Part shown: one piece after another, positions 11,391-21,078 of the stretch
Numbering within the stretch: the first letter of the stretch is position 1
Layout: the number at the start of each line of letters is the position of its first letter
Source of the DNA: Variovorax paradoxus EPS
GTDB taxonomy: Bacteria; Pseudomonadota; Gammaproteobacteria; Burkholderiales; Burkholderiaceae_C
Assembly (NCBI RefSeq): GCF_000184745.1
Contig: NC_014931.1
Location: 3,472,001 to 3,536,000 of the forward strand
Length of the DNA stretch: 64,000 nucleotides
Direction of reading: 5' to 3'
Program-made: the position numbers and the translations under genes
Notes under the pieces: generated by a model
Database searches by the model: none
The model's input: the letters and a program-made list of their open reading frames with translations, nothing else
Told to the model about the DNA's origin: nothing

Positions 11391-13792
11391 CAGGTGCGCC
11401 GCACGGACGGCGCCACACGCCGGGCAAACGCCGCCGACAGCAGCAGCGCCAGCAACGCCCCCGGGGCCACCACACGACCGATCGACGATAGTGCCGGGAT
11501 ATCCGATATCGCGATTAAGCCAAATGACACCACCGTCGTGAGGTTCGCCAGCATCAGCGAGGCCAGCGTGTCTTCATCCGCCCGCCCTGTCGTGCGCAGT
11601 TGGTCGAAGAACAGCGCGTAGTTCGAACCCACCGCCACGATCAGCAGCAGCCCCACCAGATGGAGGATGCCGAGCGCAGCCTGCGCCAGCGCCATGCCGC
11701 CGAGCGTGAGCATCACCGCGAACACCAGCGGCTGGCACACGGCCAGCAGGCGGCGCCACGACCGCAGGTAGATGCCCAGCAGCACCACGACCGCCAGCGC
11801 GCCGAGCAGCACCTGTACGAAGGCTTCATGCAGATAGCGCTGGTACAGGCTCGCGAGTTCGCGGCCGACATCGACCACCTGCACGTCGGTCGTGCCCGCG
11901 AGCGCGGCTTCGAGCCGGCCCTGGTCGAATTTCGTTCCGGGGTGCAGCACCAGCAGCGTCGCCCACCCGCCGCCCGGACGCTGGTACATCAGCGTATTCA
12001 GCACCGAGCCGAGCGGTCCGCCAGCCAGGTCGGCGCGCTGCACGGGCGATTGCTTGCGCGCCGCCTCGATGTCGGCCAGGAACGGCCCGAGCCGCGAAGC
12101 CGGCAGCGGCAGGCCCTTCGTCGCTTCGGCCAGGCTGGTTTGCAGCGTGGCCGCGTCGGGCAGGCTCGCAATGCGCGCACGCTGCGTGGCCGCGCTGGGC
12201 AGCACGCGCGTGACGGCCTCGTAGCCGACGAGTTCGCCCGTGTCGACCAGCGCATCGAGCTTCGCCGCCGCCGCTTCGGTGTTCTGCAGCGCCGCCTGAT
12301 CGTCGTCGCCGTAGGCCACGACCAGCACGCCGCCGTCGCTCGCGCCGATGTCGTTGCGCAGCATCTCGTCGAGCTGCTGGGCCGACTTGGGCACCGGGCT
12401 CATCGCGCCCAGGTCGGCGCGCCATAGGTGCCCGCCCTGCCACAGCACCAGCCCCAGCGCAGCCACGCCCAGCGCGGCCAGCGGCCAGCGCAGGCGCGGC
12501 AGGCCGCGCACCAGCATGCCGGCGAGCTGCGCCATGTACTTGCGCATGCCCATGCCGGTCGCGCCGTCGGGTGCGAGCATCGGCAGCACATAGCGCGTGG
12601 CCAGCGCGGCGGAGACCAGGCCGGCGATGGAGAACACGCCCAGTTGCGCCAATCCCGGAAAGCCCGAGAACACCAGCGCCGCGAAGCCGCACACCGACGT
12701 CAGCAACCCGAGCCGCACGGTGGGCCAGTTCAGGTCTCGCCAGCGCTGCCAGCCGGTGCCGGCCACGTTGGCGCCGCGCGCCTGGATCAGGTAATAGATG
12801 GCGTAGTCCACCGTCTCGCCGATCAGCGTGCTGCCGAAGCCCAGCGTGAGGCCGTGCACCGAACCGAACACCAGGCTCACGCTCGCGGTGCCGATCACCA
12901 CGCCCGTCGCCACTGGCAGAAAGGCGATGAGCAGCGCGCGCGGCGAGGCGAAGGCCAGCAGCAGCAACACGCCCATCACGATGCCGCCGACGATCGCGAG
13001 ATGAATGGCTTCGGTCTTGATCTTGTCGCGGCTCATCACCGAGAACACCGGCGGGCCGCTCAGCAGCAGCTTGGGCTTGGCCTCGCCCATCTCGCGCGTG
13101 GCGGCGTCGAAGGCCGCGTGCACCTTCGCGATGGCCACGGCCTGCGCGTCGAGGTCGCTGCCGGCGGCGCGGGTGGTGGCGATCATCAGCGCGCGGGGCG
13201 CGCTGCGCGACATCCACACGCCGTCTTCGCTGCGCGGCGAGCTCGCGGGCACCAGTTCCATGGCGATGCGCTGGGTCTCGCCGGTCGGGTCGCGGTCGAG
13301 AAAGGGCTTGATCACGTTGCCGGCCGGCGTGCCCAGCATCGACAGCGTCTCGTTGATCGCGTCGCGCAGGCCCTCGGCCGTGAAGTGCCCCGGCACGGCC
13401 GCGGGCGAGAGTTGATAGCGGTGCTGGAACACCCAGGTGCCCGCCTCGCTCCAGTCGCCGACGTCGCCGTTCTGGATCAGGTCGAAGAGCTGGCTCTCAC
13501 GCATGACCTTCGCCGTGGCACGCGAGGCCGCGGCGCGCTGCTCGGCGCTGCCGCCCTCGATGCCCAGCATCAGCGTGCGCGAGGCGACGCCGCTTTGCAG
13601 TTGCTCGATCAGCACGCGCTGGCGCAGGTCCGGGCTCTTGGGCAGGAAGGCCGAGAGATCGGCGCCGATCTGCGTGCGCGCGATGACGACGGCACCGCAC
13701 AGCAGCACCAGCAGCCACGCGATCAACACGACGGCCCTCTGCCGCCAGCCCGGCGGGCCGCCCGCCTGCGGCGCCGCATTCACGGTGGTCAC
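11390..13792 (-). CDS. MMPL/RND-family lipid exporter, ApeM-like
   Basis: An 800-residue RND-type transporter with two halves, each with one helix, a large periplasmic loop and five clustered helices. The second halves contain typical segments such as GFGSTLIGETVDYAIYY (~325) and VGSNYALFFDQLRTTG (~720). Members of this family in aryl polyene clusters are thought to move the finished lipid or its carrier to the periplasm. The start is a GTG that overlaps the LolA-like stop (GTGA). It is in the same operon as the LolA homologue, matching the ApeL/ApeM pairing. Confidence 0.88.
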   Translation of the reverse strand: MTTVNAAPQAGGPPGWRQRAVVLIAWLLVLLCGAVVIARTQIGADLSAFLPKSPDLRQRVLIEQLQSGVASRTLMLGIEGGSAEQRAAASRATAKVMRESQLFDLIQNGDVGDWSEAGTWVFQHRYQLSPAAVPGHFTAEGLRDAINETLSMLGTPAGNVIKPFLDRDPTGETQRIAMELVPASSPRSEDGVWMSRSAPRALMIATTRAAGSDLDAQAVAIAKVHAAFDAATREMGEAKPKLLLSGPPVFSVMSRDKIKTEAIHLAIVGGIVMGVLLLLAFASPRALLIAFLPVATGVVIGTASVSLVFGSVHGLTLGFGSTLIGETVDYAIYYLIQARGANVAGTGWQRWRDLNWPTVRLGLLTSVCGFAALVFSGFPGLAQLGVFSIAGLVSAALATRYVLPMLAPDGATGMGMRKYMAQLAGMLVRGLPRLRWPLAALGVAALGLVLWQGGHLWRADLGAMSPVPKSAQQLDEMLRNDIGASDGGVLVVAYGDDDQAALQNTEAAAAKLDALVDTGELVGYEAVTRVLPSAATQRARIASLPDAATLQTSLAEATKGLPLPASRLGPFLADIEAARKQSPVQRADLAGGPLGSVLNTLMYQRPGGGWATLLVLHPGTKFDQGRLEAALAGTTDVQVVDVGRELASLYQRYLHEAFVQVLLGALAVVVLLGIYLRSWRRLLAVCQPLVFAVMLTLGGMALAQAALGILHLVGLLLIVAVGSNYALFFDQLRTTGRADEDTLASLMLANLTTVVSFGLIAISDIPALSSIGRVVAPGALLALLLSAAFARRVAPSVRRT

Positions 13793-14397
13793 GGTGTGGT
13801 GCGTCCGGCCGCGCCGGACGGGGCCGCGGGCGCGTTCGGCGAGATGGTCATGACCGAGCGATCACCGCCGATGAACTCCATCTCCAGCCCCAGCACGTCG
13901 CTCGCGCGGCCGCTGATGCGGATGCTGCGCACCTGCGCGGCCAGGCGGCTGTCCATGGGCGTGAGGTCGAGCGTCCACTTGCCCGGCGCGCCCGTCACCG
14001 TGCTCTTGAAATAGCGCTGCAGCGTGGCGCCGTCGCCGCTCAGCGTGCCGCGCATGGCTTCGACCAGGCCGAGCAGCTCGGGCATGCTGTCCAACGCCAG
14101 CGTGCGGTTGCGGCCACCGCGCGAGAGCGTGAGCGTGTTGCCGTCGACGGCCATGGTCTCCGCGCGCGGCGACAGCGTGCGGCGCACGAGCTTGTCGGGC
14201 GCCTCGAAGCTCAGCGTGCCGCTCGCGTCGAGCGGGCCTTCCAGGCCGTGCACGAAGCGTTGTTCGGTGAAGCGGGCCTCGCCGCTCTTCTGCTTGGCCA
14301 GGAGGCCCATCAACTCGGGCAGGTCGAACGCCCACGCCGGCGCGGCGCAGAAAGCCACCGCAAGCACCAATACCTTGCAAAGCCGGTCAAGCCGCAT
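13789..14397 (-). CDS. LolA-like outer-membrane lipoprotein carrier, ApeL-like
   Basis: A 202-residue secreted protein with a signal peptide (residues 1-22, ending APAWA before FDLP) and a LolA-like open-barrel pattern, including ARFTEQRFVHGL and the SGTLSFEAPDKLVRRT segment. Family members carry lipid across the periplasm. The housekeeping LolA would be encoded elsewhere; this copy is operon-specific, as in aryl polyene clusters where ApeL pairs with ApeM. The ATG lies inside the end of the acyltransferase gene (11-base overlap). Confidence 0.85.
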   Translation of the reverse strand: MRLDRLCKVLVLAVAFCAAPAWAFDLPELMGLLAKQKSGEARFTEQRFVHGLEGPLDASGTLSFEAPDKLVRRTLSPRAETMAVDGNTLTLSRGGRNRTLALDSMPELLGLVEAMRGTLSGDGATLQRYFKSTVTGAPGKWTLDLTPMDSRLAAQVRSIRISGRASDVLGLEMEFIGGDRSVMTISPNAPAAPSGAAGRTTP

Positions 14398-15391
14398 CTT
14401 CGAGCCAGAAATCATGAAAGTTGAACCAGTTGTACGGATAAGCGCGGCACAGCGCCTCCAGGCGTGCGACGTAGGCCTCGACCGCGGCGCGGATGCGCCG
14501 CTCGCGGTCCGCGGCGTCGACCGGCGGCTCGGCAAAGTCTGCGAGCGGATCGAACCGGACATCGTAACGAGCGCCGCCGCCATAGAGGCCGGCCATGAAG
14601 AACACCTTGCGGCGCAGCAGTGCTGCCAGGCGGAACGGCCCGTCGTTGAAGGAAGCCGGCTGGCCAAGGAACGGCAGCACGATGCTGTTGCCGCGGTGGT
14701 GCGAAGGCTGGTCTTCGCTGCCCGGCAGGGTGCGGTCGGCCAGCATGCCGCCCAGGCCGCCGTCGTCGAGCCAGTCGCGCAGCGCGAGCATCGAATTCGG
14801 CCGGCCGAGCGCGATCACGTGGGGCCGCATCTCGGGCACCGCGATGTGGTTGAGGATGGCCGTGATGCGCCGTGCGTTGTCGGGGTACATCAGCATCGCG
14901 AGGCGCAGGCCCTGCTGCTGCGTGCGGTGCTTGCAGGCACCCATCACCTCGAAGCTGCCCACGTGCGCACCGAGCAGAAAGGCGCCCCGCCCTTCGGCCG
15001 CTTCGGTTTCGAGCGGTTCGTTGCCTTCGATCGCGATCTTGAAAAGATCCATGCGGCCGCGGAGGAAATACACCCGGTCGAGCACCGTCGAGGAGAACGC
15101 GTGCAGCAGCCGGTAGCCGTCGATCCAGCCCGCGTGCGGGCCGATGGCCCGGAACAAATAGCGCTTGATCTGCCGGCGCGGCGCGGGCGCGAACAACAGG
15201 AAGTAAAGACTGATCGGCGGCAGCAGCAGCCGCGTGACGTGGCGACCGCACACCAGCGCCATGAAACAGATGCAGCGCAGCGCAAGCATGTTGCTGCGCT
15301 CGGGCGCCTGGGTCCAGCCGCCCTTCTGCGTGGTCTGCGCAGACTGGGCAGCCTCGTTGAGGGCGCGCGTTTCGGCGTCGGTGTGCTTCAT
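14387..15391 (-). CDS. Lysophospholipid-type acyltransferase, ApeD-like
   Basis: A 334-residue membrane-associated acyltransferase related to LpxL/HtrB. Hydrophobic segments lie around residues 38-66, and the HxxxxE motif (His143, Glu148, in GAHVGSFE) is intact. GLGGMLADR near residue 215 fits the third conserved block of this family. It would move an acyl chain onto a lipid or sugar acceptor. It starts at the ATGA overlap with the ligase/dehydratase gene. In aryl polyene clusters the equivalent protein helps attach the polyene to its membrane anchor. Confidence 0.87.
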   Translation of the reverse strand: MKHTDAETRALNEAAQSAQTTQKGGWTQAPERSNMLALRCICFMALVCGRHVTRLLLPPISLYFLLFAPAPRRQIKRYLFRAIGPHAGWIDGYRLLHAFSSTVLDRVYFLRGRMDLFKIAIEGNEPLETEAAEGRGAFLLGAHVGSFEVMGACKHRTQQQGLRLAMLMYPDNARRITAILNHIAVPEMRPHVIALGRPNSMLALRDWLDDGGLGGMLADRTLPGSEDQPSHHRGNSIVLPFLGQPASFNDGPFRLAALLRRKVFFMAGLYGGGARYDVRFDPLADFAEPPVDAADRERRIRAAVEAYVARLEALCRAYPYNWFNFHDFWLEDAA

Positions 15392-17100
15392 CACGCGGAC
15401 TCTTGCACGGCAGTCCAGCGGCCGGTGACAGCCACCACGCCGTCGCAGCGCACGTCGAAGCGCACGCCGCGGCCGGCACCGGCTTCCGGTTGCAGTTCGA
15501 TGGAGAGCGTGCTGCCGGGCCGCACCGGCGCCAGGAACTTGGCCGCCGCGAGCGTCGGACTCACCCCAAGGCGCGCGACCAGCGCCGGTACGCGCTGGAT
15601 CGCTTCCATGACCTCGGCCAGCACCAGCGCGCCGGGCAGCAGCGGCTGGCCGGGGAAATGGCCGGAGAAAGAAGGATGGTCGACGGGCACGGTGTGTGCG
15701 ATCTTCACCGGCGTGTCGTCTTCCGCGAGCTGCGCCAGCGCGAATTCGCGCAGCGCCCGCACCGTGAGCTTGCCGGTGCCTTCGCGCGGGAAAGACTTCA
15801 CCTGCACCACGCGCCGCGGCACGAACACCGGCTCCAGGCGCTGGCGCAGCGCGGCGATGATCTCGCTCGCCGCCAGCGTGGGCGCCACCACGAAGGCCAC
15901 CGGACGCACGACGCCGTCGGCCACTTCGTCGGGCAGCCAGAACGCGCCGTCGTCCACGCCGGGAATGCTGTTCAGGTGGTAGTTCAGGTGCGCGAGCGAA
16001 CTGCGCCGGCCGGCCACATGGATCAGGTCGTTGGCGCGGCCGAACAGGCGAAAGCGCCGGTCGTCCAGGAGCTCGAGCACGTCGGCCATGGGCGTCGGCT
16101 CGGGAATGAAGTCGCCCTCGAAGATGAAGCGCTCGGGCCCGTCGCCCTCGCCCGGCTCCGCACGCACGCGGATCTGGCCGAAGTTTTCCCAGATCTCGCT
16201 TTCGGTCGTGCGGCGCGTGGCGACCTGGCCCGACTCGGTGCTGCCGTAGATTTCGAGCAGCACCGCGCCCATGGCCTGCTCGGCCTGGAGCGCGAGCTGC
16301 GGCGACAGCGGCGCGGTGGCCGAGAGGATCAGGTCCACCGGCTGCAGTTCGATGCCCGACAGCAGCAGCGTCTTCAGATGGAACGGCGTGGTCACCAGCG
16401 CGCGCGGGCGCGGCACGGAGGCCAGCGTCTGCGCCACGTCGGCCGGGAAAAAGGGCCGTCCGCTTTCGAACATGGCACCGCCCAGCATCGCGAGCAACAC
16501 CGACGATTCGAGGCCGTAGCTGTGCTGCACCGGCACGGTCGCGACCAGCGTCAGGCCTTCGAGCGACGGACGGCCGAGGACGCGGCTGAGCCGCTCGACC
16601 GCGACGGCCACGTCGCCCACCAGCGTGCGCCAGTTCTTGGCATGCGGCTGCGGCGCGCCGGTGGAGCCCGAGGTGAGCAGGCTGGCCGCGTGCATCGCGC
16701 CGTCGAATGCGGGCACCGTCGCGTCCGCGTCGCCTTCGAGGCTGGAGCGGTCCTCGATCAGCACGCGCTGCATGCCGGGCGTCTGCTGCTTCGTGTCGTC
16801 GGTGAGCGCGAAAAGGCGGGTGCCGTGGCTTTCGACCAGGCGCGCCAGCGTGTCGGGGCGCGCGTCGGGCGGCAGCAAGCTCGCGTGGCCGCGCATCAGC
16901 GCGGCACCCAGGCTCACCGCGAAGGCGTAGCGGTCGACGCACAGGTTGACTGCGGGGCCTTCGGCCGGCAGCACCGGCGCGAAGCGAGCCACGTCGGCCA
17001 GGAACTGGCGGGTGCTCACAGGCTCGCCTGCACGCCAGGCCAGAGGGGCGTCGGGGTCGCGGTCCGCGAGCAGGGGCAGGAAGGGGTTGTCTGTCGTCAC
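15391..17100 (-). CDS. Acyl-ACP/CoA ligase fused to a hotdog dehydratase (ApeH-ApeI-like)
   Basis: A 569-residue two-domain protein. Residues ~1-465 are an AMP-forming ligase with LLTSGSTGAPQP (~141-152), EIYGSTESG and the C-terminal GTGK lysine loop. Residues ~470-569 are a FabA/FabZ-like hotdog domain with DHPSFSGHFPGQPLLPGAL. In E. coli these are the separate proteins ApeH and ApeI. The ligase would load an aryl or fatty acid starter onto the ACP. The GTG at 17098-17100 is the first start in frame after the COG4648 gene; no upstream start exists in this frame within the intergenic gap. Confidence 0.88.
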   Translation of the reverse strand: MTTDNPFLPLLADRDPDAPLAWRAGEPVSTRQFLADVARFAPVLPAEGPAVNLCVDRYAFAVSLGAALMRGHASLLPPDARPDTLARLVESHGTRLFALTDDTKQQTPGMQRVLIEDRSSLEGDADATVPAFDGAMHAASLLTSGSTGAPQPHAKNWRTLVGDVAVAVERLSRVLGRPSLEGLTLVATVPVQHSYGLESSVLLAMLGGAMFESGRPFFPADVAQTLASVPRPRALVTTPFHLKTLLLSGIELQPVDLILSATAPLSPQLALQAEQAMGAVLLEIYGSTESGQVATRRTTESEIWENFGQIRVRAEPGEGDGPERFIFEGDFIPEPTPMADVLELLDDRRFRLFGRANDLIHVAGRRSSLAHLNYHLNSIPGVDDGAFWLPDEVADGVVRPVAFVVAPTLAASEIIAALRQRLEPVFVPRRVVQVKSFPREGTGKLTVRALREFALAQLAEDDTPVKIAHTVPVDHPSFSGHFPGQPLLPGALVLAEVMEAIQRVPALVARLGVSPTLAAAKFLAPVRPGSTLSIELQPEAGAGRGVRFDVRCDGVVAVTGRWTAVQESA

Positions 17101-17116
17101 GCGGGCTGCGCCTGTG

Positions 17117-17761
17117 TCACCGGGGGCCGGCGCCGTTGTCGATCGTCGAGGTGCCGTAGAAAGCACGCACCGCATCGACAAGCCGGGTGCGCTCGAACTC
17201 GGGATGCAGCCTGTAGCGCACCAGGTGCTCGCCGACGAACAACAGGGCCACCGACACCGGCGACAGCACATTGGCCAGCAGCGACCAGGCCGAGAACGGC
17301 ATCGTCAGGTAGACCACGATCGACGACACGACCACGACCGCGAAATACACGGTCCAGACCTGCGTGAGATGTGTCGTGTAGGACAGCATGTGCCCCTTGA
17401 GCGGATGCACGCGCTGCGCGAACTGCGTGATCAGCGGCAGCCCGCGGCCGCGCAGCGTGGAGCCGAACCAGCCGCAGAGCGCGCCGTTGATGCCGACGTG
17501 CTGCAGCACATAGAGGCGGTTCGGATCGCCCGCTTCACCCAGGAAGACCAGCGAGAAGCCGCCGATGCCCAATGCCATTGCGGCCGCAAAGCCCCAGCGG
17601 CCGAACCAACTGGCGGCGAAACCCATGGCCGCAAGCCACAGCGGGCCGAGCAACACCACCACCGCCCACGGCTCGGTGGCGTGGAACAGGGTCATCCAGT
17701 GGGAAAGGCCGGCATAGGCCACTCCCACCATCAGCAGGAGTGCTATTCGCCATCGTGACAT
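17117..17761 (-). CDS. COG4648-family membrane protein, ApeG-like
   Basis: A 214-residue integral membrane protein with about six hydrophobic helices and short loops. It matches the COG4648 family, which is found almost only in aryl polyene and xanthomonadin gene clusters and whose role is not settled. It begins five bases after the ACP stop and precedes the ligase gene, the same order as in other Ape clusters. The C-terminal helix is followed by a short soluble tail. Confidence 0.8.
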   Translation of the reverse strand: MSRWRIALLLMVGVAYAGLSHWMTLFHATEPWAVVVLLGPLWLAAMGFAASWFGRWGFAAAMALGIGGFSLVFLGEAGDPNRLYVLQHVGINGALCGWFGSTLRGRGLPLITQFAQRVHPLKGHMLSYTTHLTQVWTVYFAVVVVSSIVVYLTMPFSAWSLLANVLSPVSVALLFVGEHLVRYRLHPEFERTRLVDAVRAFYGTSTIDNGAGPR

Positions 17762-17766
17762 GGGAT

Positions 17767-18078
17767 TCAGGGAGCGGCGCGGTGCTGGGCGACGTGCGTC
17801 GCGAGCGTGCGCAGCGACTGGAAGATCTGCTGGTTGCGTTCGTCGTCCGAACGCAGCTGGAAGCCATAGCGCCGCGAGACTTCGAGCGCGACTTCGAGGA
17901 TGTCGATGGAGTCAAGGCCCAAACCTTCGCCGTACAGCGGCTCGGTGGGGACGATGTCCTCGGGCGCAACCTCGAGATTGAGGGCGTTCACGAGCAGCAC
18001 GGCGAGTTCTTTTTCGATCGGCGACTGTTCTGACGCATCGCCAGTGGCGGGAATGGGGGGCTGAGCAGTCGATGACAA
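17767..18078 (-). CDS. Acyl carrier protein, ApeE/F-like
   Basis: A 103-residue acyl carrier protein. The phosphopantetheine site is Ser57 in GLGLDSIDILE, and the flanking helices have the usual acidic pattern. A longer N-terminal tail (about 20 residues, proline- and serine-rich) precedes the domain. It is the first gene of the operon; its promoter should lie in 18079-18204, shared divergently with the HerA-like gene. E. coli-type Ape clusters have two ACPs; only one is found here. Confidence 0.92.
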   Translation of the reverse strand: MSSTAQPPIPATGDASEQSPIEKELAVLLVNALNLEVAPEDIVPTEPLYGEGLGLDSIDILEVALEVSRRYGFQLRSDDERNQQIFQSLRTLATHVAQHRAAP

Positions 18079-18204
18079 AAAAACCTCCTGAAAACTTTTT
18101 CCTGAACCTATCGTGCGGCCGTGGATTATAGGAGTGCGGCCCAGGGCCTGTTCACCCTGTGCGAGGGCCCTAGACTACCCGCTTCGATACGACCGGAGCC
18201 TCTC

Positions 18205-19722
18205 ATGGCAGACCCCCTTCTGATCGCCCGCCACGACAGCATCGAGTGCGCCCTCCTCCCCAGTCTTGCCAACCGCCACGGTCTCATTACCGGTGCCACC
18301 GGCACCGGCAAGACAGTCACCCTCCAGACCATCGCCGAGAAGCTCTCCAGCATCGGCGTGCCGGTGTTCATGGCCGACGTCAAGGGCGACCTGACGGGCA
18401 TCAGCCAGAAAGGCACCATCGGCGGCAAGCTGGCCGCCACGCTCAAGGAACGCGGCATCGACGTTCCCGAGCCCTCCGCCTGCCCCGTCACGCTGTGGGA
18501 CGTGTTCGGCGAACAGGGCCACCCGGTGCGGGCCACCGTGTCCGACATGGGCCCGCTGCTGCTGGGCCGCATGCTCGACGTGAACGAAACCCAGGCCGGC
18601 GTGCTGAACCTGGTGTTCAAGATCGCCGACGACAACGGCATGCTGCTGCTCGACCTGAAGGACCTGCGCGCCATGCTGCAGTACGTGGGCGAGAACTCCA
18701 GCCAGTTCACCACCGAGTACGGCAACATCAGCGCCGCCAGCGTGGGCGCCATCCAGCGCGGCCTGCTGCAGATCGAGACCCAGGGCGGCGACAAGTTCTT
18801 CGGCGAGCCGATGCTCAACATCGCCGACTTCATGCAGACCGTGGGCGGCAAGGGCGTGGTCAACGTGCTGGCGGCCGACAAGCTGATGAATTCGCCGCGC
18901 CTGTACGCGACCTTCTTGCTGTGGATGCTGTCGGAGCTGTTCGAGCAGTTGCCCGAAATCGGCGATCCCGATCAGCCCAAGCTCGCCTTCTTCTTCGACG
19001 AGGCCCATCTGCTGTTCAACGAGGCACCCAAGGCGCTGGTCGAACGCATCGAACTCGTGGTGCGGCTCGTGCGCTCCAAGGGCGTGGGCGTGTATTTCGT
19101 CACCCAGAACCCGCTGGACATTCCCGACACGGTGCTGGCCCAGCTCGGCAACCGCGTGCAGCATGCGCTGCGCGCCTTCACCCCGCGCGACCAGAAGGCC
19201 GTGAAGGCGGCCGCCAGCACGATGCGCCAGAAGCCCGGCCTCGACATCGAGACCGCCATCACCGAACTCGCCGTCGGCGAGGCGCTCGTGAGCTTCCTCG
19301 ATGAAAAGGGCCGCCCGAGCGTGACCGAGCGCGTGTTCGTGCTGCCGCCGGGCAGCCAGCTCGGCCCGATCACGCCCGACCAGCGCAAGGCATTGATCGC
19401 CAACTCGCTCGTGGCCGGCGTGTACGAGAAAACCGTGGACCGCGAATCGGCCTACGAAAAGCTCAAGGGCCGCGCCGAGTCCGCACCCAATGCGCCCGCG
19501 GCCAAGGGGCCCGCCGGCGGGGCCGGCACCGAGGAAGCCGGCTCCGGCATGGGCGGCATGCTCAACGACATGATCTTCGGCAGCACCGGCCCGCGCGGCG
19601 GCAAGCGCGACGGCTTGGTGCAGACCATGGCCAAGTCGGCGGTGCGCACCATGGGCACGTCGGTGGGCAAGGAGATTTTGCGCGGCGTGCTCGGCGGGAT
19701 CTTCGGCAGCAAGAAGCGCTGA
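18205..19722 (+). CDS. HerA-like DUF853 ATPase
   Basis: A 505-residue P-loop ATPase of the HerA/FtsK group (DUF853). Walker A is GATGTGKT at residues 30-37, Walker B is [12 protein letters not shown] around 259-270, and [20 protein letters not shown] holds the sensor and arginine-finger region. The tail from ~430 is low-complexity and glycine-rich. HerA-type proteins translocate DNA, but the role of DUF853 proteins is unknown. The ATG at 18205 has GGAG seven bases upstream; an upstream in-frame start at 18121 would extend into the ACP promoter region and is less likely. Confidence 0.88.
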   Translation: MADPLLIARHDSIECALLPSLANRHGLITGATGTGKTVTLQTIAEKLSSIGVPVFMADVKGDLTGISQKGTIGGKLAATLKERGIDVPEPSACPVTLWDVFGEQGHPVRATVSDMGPLLLGRMLDVNETQAGVLNLVFKIADDNGMLLLDLKDLRAMLQYVGENSSQFTTEYGNISAASVGAIQRGLLQIETQGGDKFFGEPMLNIADFMQTVGGKGVVNVLAADKLMNSPRLYATFLLWMLSELFEQLPEIGDPDQPKLAFFFDEAHLLFNEAPKALVERIELVVRLVRSKGVGVYFVTQNPLDIPDTVLAQLGNRVQHALRAFTPRDQKAVKAAASTMRQKPGLDIETAITELAVGEALVSFLDEKGRPSVTERVFVLPPGSQLGPITPDQRKALIANSLVAGVYEKTVDRESAYEKLKGRAESAPNAPAAKGPAGGAGTEEAGSGMGGMLNDMIFGSTGPRGGKRDGLVQTMAKSAVRTMGTSVGKEILRGVLGGIFGSKKR

Positions 19723-19737
19723 AGCCCGCGGGCAGGC

Positions 19738-20379
19738 TTACCAGCGCAGCAGGCGCGGCCCCAGCGCAGCGCCGACCAGCACCGGCACGGCAATGCCGCT
19801 CACATACCAGACCGCCAGGAACGGTGCGGTGAGCTCCATGCAGTGCAGCGCGTAGATCGCTGCGCCGACACCGCCCCCAAGCGCACCTGCCGCGGCGCCC
19901 GCCAGCGCAGGCTGCGTGGGCGCGAGCCCCTTGAGCGCCACCAGCGTGGCCGCGAAAACCGGCAGCGCCATCAGCCCGATGCTGAGCGCGCAGATGCGCC
20001 ACGACTGCCCCATGAGCGACGGCATCTTGTCCTCGGCCGGCAGGGTGAACCAGGCGATGGCAGCCAGTGCCCAGACGCCGAGCACCGGCAGCACCGCACC
20101 AAGCCAGGCATGCCGCACGGCAACACCCGGCCGCGCAAGCCGCTGCACCATCACGAAGCCGGCCGCCGCAATGCACAGCGGAAACAGCACCTTGACCCAG
20201 AACATCGGCCAGAACATGGCCTGCACCAGGTCGCGCCTGGGGCCGTACTCGGCGAACAGGATCACGAACGACAGCGGCATGCCGACCAGCAGCGCCAGCC
20301 ACAGCCGCCGGCTCGTCGCGCGGCGCGGCACCGCGACGGGACCGTTCGCGAGCATCGCGACCAGGTCGTCGGTCTTCAT
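19738..20379 (-). CDS. NrsF-type (DUF1109) anti-sigma factor
   Basis: A 213-residue membrane protein with a short cytoplasmic start ([13 protein letters not shown]) and six hydrophobic helices, matching the DUF1109/NrsF family. These proteins hold ECF sigma factors of the Caulobacter SigF type inactive until metal or oxidative stress. The ATG overlaps the sigma gene stop by four bases, which confirms the sigma/anti-sigma pairing. Confidence 0.87.
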   Translation of the reverse strand: MKTDDLVAMLANGPVAVPRRATSRRLWLALLVGMPLSFVILFAEYGPRRDLVQAMFWPMFWVKVLFPLCIAAAGFVMVQRLARPGVAVRHAWLGAVLPVLGVWALAAIAWFTLPAEDKMPSLMGQSWRICALSIGLMALPVFAATLVALKGLAPTQPALAGAAAGALGGGVGAAIYALHCMELTAPFLAVWYVSGIAVPVLVGAALGPRLLRW

Positions 20380-20939
20380 GCGGCAGCGCTCCACTCATGG
20401 CCGAAGCGCGCGGCCAGCGCCTTGAGTCCGCGGTGGATGCCGACCTTCACCGCCGACTCCGACATGCCCGTGAGGCTCGCGGTCTCGGCGACCGAGAGGC
20501 CCTCGATCTTCACGTGCACGATCGGCAGGCGCTGGCGCTCGGGCAGCGTCTGGAGCAGGCCGCCGAGGTCGCGCCTCGCATCGCTGGCCTCGGTGGCCGA
20601 CTCGGCGAACACGGCGAGGTCGTCGTCCAGCGGGTCATGGAGGTCTTCGCGGACCGACTTCGCGCGCAAGAGGTCGATCATCTTGTAGCGCGCAATGGCA
20701 TGCACCCAGGCCGTCAGCGGCTGGTCGCTCTGGTAGGTGTGGCGCTGGTTGTGCATGGCGAGCAGGCATTCCTGGACAAGGTCTTCCACTTCATCGGGCC
20801 AGCCAAAGAGGCGCTTGCCCAGAAAGGCGCGCAGGTGCGCGCTGAGTTTCTGCAGGAATTCGCGGTAGGCGTTCGCGTCGCCATCGAGGCCCCGAAGGAA
20901 CAGGCTCCGCAGCGCCGCTTCCGCGTCGCCCATCTGCAT
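20376..20939 (-). CDS. ECF sigma factor, SigF-like
   Basis: A ~187-residue ECF sigma factor with region 2 ([15 protein letters not shown] and [16 protein letters not shown]) and region 4 ([16 protein letters not shown], then the HTH around [19 protein letters not shown]). The frame is open to 20966, but the GTAACC-N16-CGAA element at 20957-20982 overlaps that first ATG, so translation most likely begins at 20939 or 20933; the latter has AGGA six bases upstream. It is cotranscribed with its NrsF-type anti-sigma factor and is likely autoregulated. Confidence 0.9.
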   Translation of the reverse strand: MQMGDAEAALRSLFLRGLDGDANAYREFLQKLSAHLRAFLGKRLFGWPDEVEDLVQECLLAMHNQRHTYQSDQPLTAWVHAIARYKMIDLLRAKSVREDLHDPLDDDLAVFAESATEASDARRDLGGLLQTLPERQRLPIVHVKIEGLSVAETASLTGMSESAVKVGIHRGLKALAARFGHEWSAAA

Positions 20940-20956
20940 CCTGCTGCTTATAGGGG

Positions 20957-20982
20957 TTCGTGCCATCGGGCTGGCTGGTTAC
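20957..20982 (-). promoter_or_regulatory. SigF-type ECF promoter upstream of the sigma factor gene
   Basis: On the minus strand the sequence reads GTAACC, exactly 16 bases, then CGAA. This is the consensus I recall for Caulobacter SigF promoters (GTAACC-N16-CGAA). It sits directly upstream of the sigma/anti-sigma operon, as expected for autoregulation. The start of transcription would be near 20950, downstream of the first possible ATG of the sigma gene. Confidence 0.75.
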
Positions 20983-21078
20983 AGCCGGGTCGAAAAATAG
21001 TGCATTGGATTGTGCCGCGACACGCAAAGTGCCGGCGCCCGCAGGCCCTTCGCGCGCACCTTGGGCTAAGCTGCGCCG

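Noticed and set aside
15403..17367. A 654-codon plus-strand frame opposite the ligase/dehydratase gene
   Set aside because: Antisense shadow with no domain; the minus strand encodes a clear AMP ligase with a hotdog domain.
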